Source of the DNA: RGIG3077 sp964490175
GTDB lineage: Bacteria; Bacillota; Clostridia; Oscillospirales; Ruminococcaceae
Direction: 5' to 3'
Length of the DNA stretch: 51,359 nt
Assembly: GCA_964490175.1 (NCBI GenBank)
Contig: CAZBAI010000013.1
Span: 1-51,359, forward strand
Every line of letters begins with the position of its first letter. Positions within the stretch are counted from its first letter, which is position 1. The position numbers and the translations under genes are program-made. The notes under the pieces are model-generated. The model saw only the letters and a program-made list of their open reading frames with translations, was not told where the DNA came from and searched no databases. Below, in pieces: positions 1-7,702 of the stretch.

Positions 1-6
1 AAAATA

Positions 7-558
7 TTACTTGATTTTTTTGTTTGGGTATTGACTTTTTATAGCTGGTCTTTCATCAAGCTGCAAAATGTCTGCAAGCTTGTGCTTTGCCCGTGAGATT
101 TTCGAGCGCACGGTTGCGTCTTTCATTTTGCACATTTTTGCTATTTCCTTTGATTTGTAGCCGCCGATTGCCGAAAGTGTAAGAACAAGCCTTTCCTCAT
201 CGCCCAAAATTTGCATTGCCGATTCAAGCTCGATTCGTTCAAATCCGCTAAAATTATCGCCGACTTCATTGTTCTCATCATATTGTGGCATTTCGGCATA
301 TTCTTTCTGTTTTCTTTTGATTTTTGCCGACAGAATTTTAAAAAACCATGCCTTGAATGCCTGTTCATCTCTCAATCTCTTAATCCCCGCAAATGCGTCG
401 ATCACCGCATCGCTTACAGCGTCCTGTGCGTCGGATTCGTTACGCAGACTGTACAGTGCAAAGGCATACAGCTCTTTATATATAACTGCATATAGTCTTG
501 CAAAGGCATCACAGTCGCCTTTTACGGCAAGAGAAATATCTTCTTTATAGTCGGTCAT
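7..558 (-). CDS. RNA polymerase sigma-70 family (ECF-like) sigma factor
   Basis: This 183-residue protein has the two-domain layout of small extracytoplasmic-function sigma factors. A region 2-like part (about residues 10-75) contains the run SLRNESDAQDAVSDA, which matches the helix that contacts the -10 element. A region 4-like part (about 112-165) contains GDEERLVLTLSAIGGYKSKEIA followed by a helix-turn-helix with ATVRSKISRAKHKL. The basic C-terminal tail (about 170-183) is extra. It would direct core RNA polymerase to a small regulon. The gene ends only 6 bases inside the window, so a cognate anti-sigma gene, if present, would lie just outside. The start is chosen at the ATG after an AAAGGG site. 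The family is clear; the regulon cannot be told. Confidence 0.88.
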   Translation of the reverse strand: MTDYKEDISLAVKGDCDAFARLYAVIYKELYAFALYSLRNESDAQDAVSDAVIDAFAGIKRLRDEQAFKAWFFKILSAKIKRKQKEYAEMPQYDENNEVGDNFSGFERIELESAMQILGDEERLVLTLSAIGGYKSKEIAKMCKMKDATVRSKISRAKHKLADILQLDERPAIKSQYPNKKIK

Positions 559-667
559 TGTTTTTCCCTTTCAAAAGGTTTATGTTTTAAAACATCGGAA
601 ATTTCCCACGATAAAGCTTATCTGTATAATAAGTGTCGCAAATTGTAAAAATTGTTGCAAGTGCTTT

Positions 668-711
668 AAAAAAATTTGGGAAAGTATTTTTTGCAAAAAA
701 TCTTTCCCAAA
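668..711 (-). terminator. Intrinsic terminator after tgt
   Basis: TTTGGGAAAG and CTTTCCCAAA form a 10-bp stem around an A/T-rich loop. On the minus strand the stem is followed by a run of seven T, about 15 bases past the tgt stop codon. Confidence 0.8.
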
Positions 712-725
712 TATTGCAATATTTA

Positions 726-1856
726 TCAGATTCGCCTTGCCAAAACTTCTCTGTATTCGTTATAAAAATCATCATAAGCGTCGTTTTCGATAGCTTCTCT
801 GATTTTTTCCATAAGCGTGTTGTAAAACCACAGGTTGTGAAGCACGGCAAGCCTGCCCGAAAGCTGTTCGCCCGATTTGAACAAATGGCGCAGATATGCC
901 CTTGAAAAATTTTTGCAGGCAGGGCATTGACAGCCCTCTTCAATCGGTCTTTCATCATACATATAAGCCTGATTTTTCAAGTGCATAATGCCGTTCATGG
1001 TGAACACGGTTGCGTGCCTTGCGTCACGGCTGGGCATAACGCAGTCGAACATATCGATTCCCCGATACACCGCCTCAACAATGTTTGCGGGCGTGCCCAC
1101 GCCCATTAAGTAACGGGGCTTGTCCTTTGGCATGTGCGGTTCAACGCAATCTATAATGCGGTACATTTCGGGAATAGGCTCGCCGACGGCAAGTCCGCCG
1201 AGTGCGTATCCGTCAAGGTCAAGCTTTGCAATTTCGTCCATATGCCATGTTCTTAAATCGGCAAAGGTACAGCCTTGATTTATTCCGAAAAGCAGCTGAT
1301 TCGGGTTTATGGTGTCTTCAAGCGAATTAAGGCGCTGCATTTCGGCACGGCAGCGCTTTAGCCAACGAACAGTACGCTCACACGATTGCTTTGCGTATTT
1401 GTAGGTTGCGGGATTTTCAACGCATTCATCAAACGCCATGGCGATTGTTGAGCCTAAGTTTGATTGAATGCGCATACTTTCTTCCGGACCCATAAATATC
1501 TTCTTTCCGTCGATATGTGAGTTGAAGTAAACGCCCTCTTCCTTGATTTTGCGCAACTTTGCAAGCGAAAATACTTGAAATCCGCCGCTGTCTGTGAGGA
1601 CGGGTCGCTGCCAGTTCATAAATTTATGCAAACCGCCCATTTTTTTTATAAGTTCATCGCCGGGGCGCACATGCAGATGATATGTATTGCACAGCTCAAC
1701 CTGACATTTCACTTCTTTTAAATCCAGCGATGAAACGCCGCCCTTTATTGCGGCGCTTGTTGCAACATTCATAAATACCGGTGTTTGAACTTCTCCGTGT
1801 ACTGTTGAAAGAACGCCTCTTCTGGCACGGTTTTGCGTGTGGATAACCTTAAACAT
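726..1856 (-). CDS. tgt: Queuine/preQ1 tRNA-guanine transglycosylase
   Basis: The 376-residue product is full length for bacterial Tgt. It exchanges the wobble guanine (position 34) of tRNAs with GUN anticodons for preQ1, the committed tRNA step of queuosine synthesis, in the cytoplasm. Visible motifs are TDSGGFQVFSL near residue 90 (substrate pocket, general-base Asp), the GGLAVGEP loop near 220, the nucleophile region FDCVMPSRDARH near 265, and the C-terminal zinc site CQCPACKNF with a downstream His. It starts after a GAAAGGA site and ends in its own terminator. No queA, queC, queD, queE or queF gene is in the window; the queT transporter gene about 7 kb away could supply the precursor. 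Confidence 0.97.
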   Translation of the reverse strand: MFKVIHTQNRARRGVLSTVHGEVQTPVFMNVATSAAIKGGVSSLDLKEVKCQVELCNTYHLHVRPGDELIKKMGGLHKFMNWQRPVLTDSGGFQVFSLAKLRKIKEEGVYFNSHIDGKKIFMGPEESMRIQSNLGSTIAMAFDECVENPATYKYAKQSCERTVRWLKRCRAEMQRLNSLEDTINPNQLLFGINQGCTFADLRTWHMDEIAKLDLDGYALGGLAVGEPIPEMYRIIDCVEPHMPKDKPRYLMGVGTPANIVEAVYRGIDMFDCVMPSRDARHATVFTMNGIMHLKNQAYMYDERPIEEGCQCPACKNFSRAYLRHLFKSGEQLSGRLAVLHNLWFYNTLMEKIREAIENDAYDDFYNEYREVLARRI

Positions 1857-1916
1857 TTTTGTTTTTCCTTTCGGTATTGTATGATAAAAGCTTTAGCAAA
1901 GATAATATGCATATGT

Positions 1917-1942
1917 AAAATCGGCAAAATTCATTGCCGATT
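1917..1942 (-). terminator. Hairpin after the ECF-transporter gene, probable terminator
   Basis: AATCGGCAA and TTGCCGATT form a 9-bp stem with a 6-base loop about 40 bases beyond the stop of the transporter gene. The minus-strand T tract is short (TTTTA), so termination may be weak. Confidence 0.5.
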
Positions 1943-1983
1943 GTTTGTTCAATAAGGGACTTGCCCCCATCATTATATATTCT

Positions 1984-2562
1984 TCATATATTCTTCTTTG
2001 TATAATCGAGTAATTTGGTGATTGTCGGGCAAAGGATCATGTTAAATCCAAGCTCAAAGAGAAAATTTCCTCCAACCAGCACAAGAAAAATATATTTCAC
2101 TGCATTAGCGCCGTTTGCCCACATTGAAATAGTATCATAAAAAAAGAGAAAGCAACCGCCTATAAAAACAAGCGTATTGATAAAAGGGCAGGTGATTGCG
2201 GCGCATATTACGGCGGCGGTTTGATTTTTTTTGCAAACGGTTTTGTAAACAAGCCCTGCCAAAAGTCCGCAGGCAACGCCCTTTACCATAACGGTTATAA
2301 CCGTACCTATGGCGTTGACGGCGAGAAATGCCGCCGCATCGCCGCTTGCGAGAACGGTTGCGCCGAAAACCGCACCTAACCATGCGCCCATATACGGACC
2401 GCCGATTGCAGAGCCGATAACAATCGGTATGAGCACGAGCGAAACGGAAAACTGACCGAGCTTGATAAACGATCCCATTAGCTGAAGAATGATGACAAGT
2501 GCGGTGAGCAGTCCTCCGAGGGTCATTGTTTTGATTGACATTTTTTGAGTTTTTGCGTTCAT
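1984..2562 (-). CDS. ECF transporter S component, probably for pantothenate
   Basis: This 192-residue integral membrane protein has about six hydrophobic segments and the small size of substrate-binding S components of energy-coupling-factor vitamin transporters. Such proteins work with a shared EcfA-A'-T module encoded elsewhere. No ATPase gene is adjacent. The gene begins 56 bases after the type III pantothenate kinase stop, on the same strand and with no promoter visible between, so the two look co-transcribed. On that context the substrate is most simply pantothenate (PanT-like). This is inference: the sequence shows membrane topology and size, not specificity. The start follows an AGGAGGAT site. 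A weak terminator lies downstream. Confidence 0.78.
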   Translation of the reverse strand: MNAKTQKMSIKTMTLGGLLTALVIILQLMGSFIKLGQFSVSLVLIPIVIGSAIGGPYMGAWLGAVFGATVLASGDAAAFLAVNAIGTVITVMVKGVACGLLAGLVYKTVCKKNQTAAVICAAITCPFINTLVFIGGCFLFFYDTISMWANGANAVKYIFLVLVGGNFLFELGFNMILCPTITKLLDYTKKNI

Positions 2563-2618
2563 AAAAAAATCCTCCTACTATTGCCCCGACCGTTTTCTTC
2601 GGGTGCAATGCATTTTTT

Positions 2619-3392
2619 TCAGGATTTTGCGTTCATTTTGTAAATATAGTAAAGCCCGTCGAGGAGCAGATTTGCATCGCATATAATATCATGCGAGCAA
2701 TATTTCACAATGCTCGAAGCAAGACCGCCGGTTGCAATGGCAACTGCATTACCGCCGAGAATTGTGCGGTAGCGTTCGATAAAGGCGTCAAGCATACCGG
2801 CAGTGCCGAGAATAATACCCGATTGCATGGAAGCAAGGGTGTTTTTGCCGATTATATCGCCGTTGTAGTCATCAAGGCTGATTTGCGGCAATTGTGCGGT
2901 ACTGTTAGAAAGTGCGTTGAGGGAAATGCGTACGCCGGGGATTATAGACCCGCCGAGAAAGCACCTGTTTTTGTCAATGGCGGAAATGGTCGTGGCTGTT
3001 CCGAGATCGAACACAATGCAGGGAGCGCTGTATTTTTCAAGTGCACCGACAGCTCCGCAGACAAGGTCGGCGCCCAAAATCGCAGGGTTATCGAGCTTGA
3101 TGTTAAGTCCTGTTTTTATGCCGGGTGAAACGACGTAAACCTTGCAATTTAGAAGCTTTTTCAGCGCATTTTTCAAAGTTGCGTTCAAAGGGGGAACAAC
3201 GCTTGATATTATAGCACCCTCAAATTCGTTCGGGCAAATCGAATACAGCTCAAAAATATTCTTAATGGCAATAGCATACTCATCTTCCGAATCCGAAGCT
3301 TGAGTTGAAAGCCTTGATGTGAATACGAGCTTACCGTCATCATATACGCCCAAAACGATATTTGTGTTGCCTGCGTCAATTGCAAAAACCAT
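2619..3392 (-). CDS. coaX: Type III pantothenate kinase
   Basis: The 257-residue protein matches CoaX, which phosphorylates pantothenate with ATP in the first step of coenzyme A synthesis. The N-terminal phosphate motif DAGNTNIVLGVY, the central GADLVCGAVGALE and the FDLGTATTIS motif of the ASKHA fold are all present, as is GGSIIPGVRISLNAL. CoaX enzymes are not feedback-inhibited by CoA. A near-consensus promoter lies about 80 bases upstream and an ECF-type vitamin transporter gene follows, suggesting a small uptake-and-trap unit for pantothenate. Confidence 0.96.
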   Translation of the reverse strand: MVFAIDAGNTNIVLGVYDDGKLVFTSRLSTQASDSEDEYAIAIKNIFELYSICPNEFEGAIISSVVPPLNATLKNALKKLLNCKVYVVSPGIKTGLNIKLDNPAILGADLVCGAVGALEKYSAPCIVFDLGTATTISAIDKNRCFLGGSIIPGVRISLNALSNSTAQLPQISLDDYNGDIIGKNTLASMQSGIILGTAGMLDAFIERYRTILGGNAVAIATGGLASSIVKYCSHDIICDANLLLDGLYYIYKMNAKS

Positions 3393-3473
3393 TTTTCCCC
3401 TCCGCTTTACAAGATAAATTCAAAATCCTTTAGCATTCACAAGTTGCTTTGCATAACCTTGCGAATATTATTT

Positions 3474-3502
3474 ATTATATCCGTATTTTTGCAATTTGTC
3501 AA
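3474..3502 (-). promoter_or_regulatory. Sigma-A promoter of coaX
   Basis: On the minus strand TTGACA (3497-3502) and TATAAT (3474-3479) are separated by exactly 17 bases, about 80 bases upstream of the coaX start codon and just after the terminator of the preceding gene. Confidence 0.85.
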
Positions 3503-3504
3503 CA

Positions 3505-3551
3505 AAAATGCGCTTAGCTTTTGCTTAAAAGTCAAAAACTAAGCGCATTTT
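3505..3551 (-). terminator. Terminator after the NUDIX gene
   Basis: AAAATGCGCTTAG and CTAAGCGCATTTT form a 13-bp stem just beyond the NUDIX stop codon, followed on the minus strand by further T. The coaX promoter begins 3 bases later. Confidence 0.8.
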
Positions 3552-3554
3552 CGC

Positions 3555-3959
3555 TCAATATATGGCGTGCTTTGCCTTGTTTACGATGGTTTTGTCGTTT
3601 TCATATGTAAGAATCGACGTGGCGTGACCGATATCTACCCAGCGAATTTGAGAAATTTCTTCGGCTTGCGGAAAAAGCTCGAAATTTTTAGCCTTTGCAA
3701 GAAAATACACAACGACTTTCATTGTATCTTTCTTAGGCGAATACTGCACGGTTTCACGAAAAGTCGGGTCGAGAATCACGTCAACACCCGTTTCCTCCTT
3801 GATTTCTCTTGCGGCGGTTTCAAGCTCGGTTTCGTCCTTTTCCATATGTCCTTTCGGAAATGACCAGTGACCGCTGTTTATGTGCTTAATCAGCAGAATT
3901 TCGGTGTTTCCGTGTGATTTGCGGTAAACGATTGCACCGCAGGATTTTTCAAAAAACAT
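3555..3959 (-). CDS. NUDIX hydrolase, Ap4A-hydrolase-like
   Basis: The 134-residue protein is a single NUDIX domain. The NUDIX box is seen from about residue 36: GHMEKDETELETAAREIKEETGV, with the REIKEETG metal-binding core intact. The N-terminal strand SCGAIVYRKSHGNTEILLI and the SGHWSFPKGH segment resemble bacterial diadenosine-tetraphosphate pyrophosphohydrolases of the MutT/AP4A type. It probably cleaves a nucleoside diphosphate-X substrate; which one is not visible. It starts after a GAAAGGA site and ends in a terminator, so it is probably monocistronic. Confidence 0.88.
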   Translation of the reverse strand: MFFEKSCGAIVYRKSHGNTEILLIKHINSGHWSFPKGHMEKDETELETAAREIKEETGVDVILDPTFRETVQYSPKKDTMKVVVYFLAKAKNFELFPQAEEISQIRWVDIGHATSILTYENDKTIVNKAKHAIY

Positions 3960-4048
3960 ATTATTCCTTTCTGTCCGCTAAATTCGGACGGATTCATTGT
4001 CAAGGAACAGTATAGCATAAATTTGAAAAAATGTCCATAGAAAATGAC

Positions 4049-4098
4049 AAAAAAATCGGGCAAAGAATCTTTATTGAGATTCGCCGCCCGATTTTTTT
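4049..4098 (-). terminator. Terminator after the zinc-ribbon membrane protein gene
   Basis: AAAAATCGGGC and GCCCGATTTTT form an 11-bp stem, with an inner GAATC/GATTC helix, about 23 bases past the stop codon at 4121. A T tract follows on either strand. Confidence 0.85.
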
Positions 4099-4120
4099 AA
4101 CTGTTTGATTTTTTATCGGA

Positions 4121-4885
4121 TTAAATATACCTTTGCTGTGACATTGCTTTCGCTAATGCAGATTCAAGCTGATGTTGTTTTAAAGCATTTGAATTTTTGA
4201 AAGCCAAAACAAGCGCGCCTATTGTGGAAAACACATAAAGCCAGCCTGATACAGAAATATTGATTGTCACAATTGAACTTAAAAAATCATCTTTTCCTTC
4301 AGCAATCAATATCAGTAAGATCATTAAAAACCAACAAAATGACAGTATTGTTACGATTTTTGTGGGAATGAAAATTGCGGGCGACCAATTGTTCTTGTTC
4401 GTTGACAGAAGTGGCAGTATAATACAGATAATTGCCGGCAAATATGCCGCAATAAAGATTAAAGAAATAACACCTGCATATTCGGTTTCCGAAAAGGTTA
4501 AAGAAGTGCTTTCTGAAGCCGACAAACCGAAAAATTCTGCCCTTATACCAACCACTTTGGTAAATGATAATATCAAACTAAGCGCAAGCAAGATAACATT
4601 TGCCCAAAGAAACTTTTTCTGCTCTTGAAAAAAATCGCTTGCAGATGTATCGCTGTTTCCCTGTTGAACAGGTGCAGTTGTGGTAACTGTGGGTGCAACG
4701 GCTGTGGGCGCAGCAACCTGTTTGGCAACCTGTGTGCCGACTTGCGTGCCGCACTTTGTGCAAAACTTTTCATTGTTTTCTAATCTGTTGCCGCATTGCG
4801 GACACTGTGCAGTAACCTTTGCACCGCATACTTTGCAAAAATTTTCGCTTAGTGCTATTTTACTGCCGCATTTTGTACAGAACAT
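4121..4885 (-). CDS. Double zinc-ribbon membrane protein of unknown function
   Basis: This 254-residue protein opens with four CxxC pairs (FCTKCG, FCKVCG, CPQCG, FCTKCG) within the first 48 residues, which is two zinc-ribbon units. A Thr/Ala/Val-rich linker (about 50-80) follows, and then four hydrophobic helices: roughly 92-114, 136-162, 175-200 and 208-230. The C-terminus is cytoplasmic-looking and basic. Such zinc-ribbon-plus-membrane proteins are common in Firmicutes, but I cannot assign a role. It is the last of a three-gene unit (13-base gap) with two lipoprotein genes, one of which also carries Cys pairs. Confidence 0.8.
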   Translation of the reverse strand: MFCTKCGSKIALSENFCKVCGAKVTAQCPQCGNRLENNEKFCTKCGTQVGTQVAKQVAAPTAVAPTVTTTAPVQQGNSDTSASDFFQEQKKFLWANVILLALSLILSFTKVVGIRAEFFGLSASESTSLTFSETEYAGVISLIFIAAYLPAIICIILPLLSTNKNNWSPAIFIPTKIVTILSFCWFLMILLILIAEGKDDFLSSIVTINISVSGWLYVFSTIGALVLAFKNSNALKQHQLESALAKAMSQQRYI

Positions 4886-4898
4886 AATTTACACCTCG

Positions 4899-5366
4899 TC
4901 ATTTATTTTCAAGATTTTTTATAAACCAATCGCCATCTTCTTTTACCATAGTAAAAACCGCTTTTTCTTGAATATCAGACAATTTGTCTTTATAACTCAA
5001 TGTTACATCAACTGTTGCTTTATCATCACTCACCATGCTAATGGATATATCGGAAACTGTTAAAATATCATCCTCTGATACCACACCGATGCTTAAACTG
5101 AACAAATCCGAAAGAGTGTAATCAAATCCTGTTTTTCCGATGAGAGCATTACCGAAAGCCGCTGAGGCTTTGAAGGTGTTTTTTGTTTTAGAGTCTAAAC
5201 ACTCCAAAACTTCGTCCATATCTCCGGAATTATATGCATCAAGGAATCGGTCGATTCTGGATTCAATCAATTCTTCATCACTTTTAAAATAAAAGCAGGA
5301 AGTCAGCAAAGAAAAACATAAACTCAGTACCATAAAGGCAACAAAGCTTTTTTTGTATTTAACCAT
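4899..5366 (-). CDS. Putative lipoprotein
   Basis: The 155-residue product begins with a lysine-containing signal sequence and lipobox LLTSC, so Cys24 should be lipidated and the mature protein anchored outside the membrane. The rest (IESRIDRFLDAYNSGDMDEVLECLDSK and later ATVDVTLSYKD, WFIKNLENK) has the pattern of small NTF2-like cone-fold domains often found in Firmicutes lipoproteins (DUF4878-like). That fold guess is weak. The gene sits between another lipoprotein gene and the zinc-ribbon gene with gaps of 16 and 13 bases. The Shine-Dalgarno site is poor (AGG close to the ATG), suggesting coupled translation. Confidence 0.72.
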   Translation of the reverse strand: MVKYKKSFVAFMVLSLCFSLLTSCFYFKSDEELIESRIDRFLDAYNSGDMDEVLECLDSKTKNTFKASAAFGNALIGKTGFDYTLSDLFSLSIGVVSEDDILTVSDISISMVSDDKATVDVTLSYKDKLSDIQEKAVFTMVKEDGDWFIKNLENK

Positions 5367-5382
5367 AACCTATATTAACTTT

Positions 5383-5589
5383 TTAATTACCGGTTAATTC
5401 TTTTAACTGATTATAGCAACTTTCGCAAACTGTGATTTCTTCACCCATCTGTTCCGCTTTGTATGATTTTCCGGTTTTTTCTTCGTTGCAAATATCGCAT
5501 TCAAAGGATTTGCTACCGCAAGCTGTTAGACACAGTAATAACGCAATTGTCATCAGGACGGTAACGATTTGTTTGGCTCTGCTTTTCAT
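5383..5589 (-). CDS. Small lipoprotein with a CxxC...CxxC zinc knuckle
   Basis: I place the start at the ATG at 5589, which follows GAGAGGGA; an upstream in-frame extension has no ribosome site and would spoil the signal peptide. The 68-residue product has a signal sequence ending in the lipobox CLTAC (Cys24), then CDIC (31-34) and CESC (55-58). These two pairs could hold one zinc ion. It is first in the three-gene unit with the next lipoprotein and the zinc-ribbon membrane protein. No function is recognised. Confidence 0.7.
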   Translation of the reverse strand: MKSRAKQIVTVLMTIALLLCLTACGSKSFECDICNEEKTGKSYKAEQMGEEITVCESCYNQLKELTGN

Positions 5590-5644
5590 AATAGTATTCC
5601 CTCTCATTCTTGGATTAAATATCCAATTTCTTAAACACATTGTA

Positions 5645-5664
5645 ATATATATATATATATATAT
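5645..5664. repeat. TA dinucleotide tract
   Basis: About ten uninterrupted AT units lie 56 bases upstream of the start of the lipoprotein gene at 5589, where a promoter would be expected. No better -10 element is visible on the minus strand in this stretch. Confidence 0.8.
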
Positions 5665-5714
5665 TGTATAAAATGTAAAATTAACGTGAATTTTGTCGCC
5701 GATTTGATATACAA

Positions 5715-5758
5715 AAGGCTTTTTGTCAAACGGTATATACCATTTGGCAAAAAGCCTT
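5715..5758 (-). terminator. Long hairpin after uvrC, probable terminator
   Basis: AAGGCTTTTTG and CAAAAAGCCTT flank an almost perfect extended stem (CAAA.GGTATATACC.TTTG) about 100 bases past the uvrC stop. The T tract is short, so its efficiency is uncertain. The rest of 5590-5860 shows no gene. Confidence 0.55.
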
Positions 5759-5860
5759 AATCTTTAAATATTCTGTTGCAAAATGCGTTATTTATCTGCT
5801 GTTTTACAACGCTATTTGGAATTTCTTCTCTTTTGATTCACCTCATTTCAGCACATACAT

Positions 5861-7687
5861 TCACGCCATATTTTGAATAATTTTTGCAAGCTCGGCGGCA
5901 GTTTTTATATCGATATGTGCAACCTGCGCAAGCTCTTCAACATCGGCGTCACGCAGTGCCTGCCTTGTTTTGAAGTGCAAGATTATATTTTGCGCTTTTT
6001 TCGGGCCTATTCCCTTAACGGATGTCAACAGAGGTGCAAGACTCTCTTTCGAGTGCTTTTTGCGCTGAAATGTGATTGCAAACCTGTGCATTTCGTCCTG
6101 TATTCTTGTTATCAGCATAAAGGCGCTACTTTTTGACGAAATATCGATTTCGCCGCCGCTGTGTGAAATTGCACGGGTTCTGTGCTTTGAGTTTTTCACA
6201 ATGCCGAATACCGGCACCTTGATTCCCATTTTGCGCAAAATCGGCTCAACCGCATTCACCTGACCTTTGCCGCCGTCTACAAAAATCAAATCCGGCAGAT
6301 GTTTAAAGCCGACATCGCTTTCGCTTTCATCGCAATAGTGATTAAAGCGCCGTTGAAGCACCTCACGCATACTGGCATAATCGTTCTGTATATCGATTGA
6401 CTTTATCGAAAACTTTTTATAAGCGCTTTTCAGCGGTCTGCCGTTTTCAAAAACGACCATACCCGCAACCATTGACGATGATGAGAGATTTGAAATATCA
6501 TAAGCTTCGATATACAGCGGCGTTTTTTCCAAACCAAGTGCGGCTTGAAGTTCTTCAAGCGCCGTGATTTCCGAGCTTAAACGCCGCTTTTTAAGCGAAA
6601 TTTCTTCATAAGCATTGTTTTTGCACATCGCCAAAAGAGCCTTGCCCTGTCCCTTTTGCGGAACTGTGAAACTGACGGCGTGTCCCGATTTTTCACGCAA
6701 AAGCTGCTTACAAAGCTCAATTCCGTCAAAGCTGTTTTCAATAAGAATGCTTTTGGGGATATCATCGGTTTGCGCATAATGGGCTGCAATAAAATCGCAC
6801 ATTACGTCATCGGAAACGGCGTTTGAAAAGAAAAACGTATTCTTGTCAAAAAGCCTGCCGTTTCGGTATGAAAGAACCGAAATGCAGAAGTCGTCAACAT
6901 TGTGCGCTTTGGCAAAAATGTCGGTGTCACGCAGCGATTCTTCAATAATCAGCTGACTGTCGGCGGCTTTTTCGATTGCAAAAATTTTGTCACGAAGCGA
7001 AGCGGCAAGCTCAAAATCCAAATTTTCGGCAGCCAGATTCATAGCTTCTTTCAGTTTTTTCACGGTTTCCTTGCTGCCGCCCTTGATAAAGTCAACAGCC
7101 CTGTCTATAATTTCGGCATATTGCTGCGGCGAAATTTTGCCCGTGCAAACGCCCATGCATCTTTTAATGTGGTAGTTAAGGCAAGGTCTTGCACGGTCTT
7201 TTTCGGAAAATTTCCTGTTGCAGACCGGCAGCATAAAAATGCGGTTGACCTCTTCTACGGTGTTTTTTGTGACAAAGCCGCTGATATACGGGCCGAGATA
7301 CGTCGCAGAATCATTTTCATACTGCAATGCGGTTTTGATTCTCGGATAATCGTCGTTTGTGATTTTGATATAGTGATAACCTTTATCGTCCTTTAAAAGA
7401 ATATTATATTTCGGGCAATGCTGCTTTATAAGGCTGCACTCCAGCAAAAGCGCTTCATATTCGCTGTTGGTCACGATAAATTCAAAATCTTCGACAAGAC
7501 TGACCATTTTCGCAACTTTGGGAGTGTGGTCGGCGTTTTCTCTGAAATAGCTTGAAACGCGGTTGTGCAGATTTTTCGCTTTGCCGATATAGATTATCTC
7601 ATTTGATGAATTTTTCATTATATAAACACCGGGCGACCTTGTAAGGTGACTTGCCTTGTCACGCAGTGTCGGCAGATTTTTGTTCAT
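5861..7687 (-). CDS. uvrC: Excinuclease ABC subunit C
   Basis: The 608-residue protein is full-length UvrC, the nuclease that makes both incisions in nucleotide excision repair after UvrAB has marked damage. The N-terminal GIY-YIG domain is clear (SPGVYIMKN, IYIGKAKNLHNRVSSYF, residues 18-50). It is followed by the cysteine-containing linker (CNRKFSEKDRARPCLNYHIKRCMGVC), a UVR motif (near 205-240), the RNase H-like C-terminal nuclease (EAYDISNLSSSSMVAGMVVFENG, FVDGGKGQVNA) and a terminal helix-hairpin-helix pair (LTSVKGIGPKKAQNIILHF). It is third behind queT and the WG-repeat gene with a 15-base gap, so it may be read from the same transcript. Confidence 0.97.
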   Translation of the reverse strand: MNKNLPTLRDKASHLTRSPGVYIMKNSSNEIIYIGKAKNLHNRVSSYFRENADHTPKVAKMVSLVEDFEFIVTNSEYEALLLECSLIKQHCPKYNILLKDDKGYHYIKITNDDYPRIKTALQYENDSATYLGPYISGFVTKNTVEEVNRIFMLPVCNRKFSEKDRARPCLNYHIKRCMGVCTGKISPQQYAEIIDRAVDFIKGGSKETVKKLKEAMNLAAENLDFELAASLRDKIFAIEKAADSQLIIEESLRDTDIFAKAHNVDDFCISVLSYRNGRLFDKNTFFFSNAVSDDVMCDFIAAHYAQTDDIPKSILIENSFDGIELCKQLLREKSGHAVSFTVPQKGQGKALLAMCKNNAYEEISLKKRRLSSEITALEELQAALGLEKTPLYIEAYDISNLSSSSMVAGMVVFENGRPLKSAYKKFSIKSIDIQNDYASMREVLQRRFNHYCDESESDVGFKHLPDLIFVDGGKGQVNAVEPILRKMGIKVPVFGIVKNSKHRTRAISHSGGEIDISSKSSAFMLITRIQDEMHRFAITFQRKKHSKESLAPLLTSVKGIGPKKAQNIILHFKTRQALRDADVEELAQVAHIDIKTAAELAKIIQNMA

Positions 7688-7702
7688 ATATATACCTTTT
7701 TG

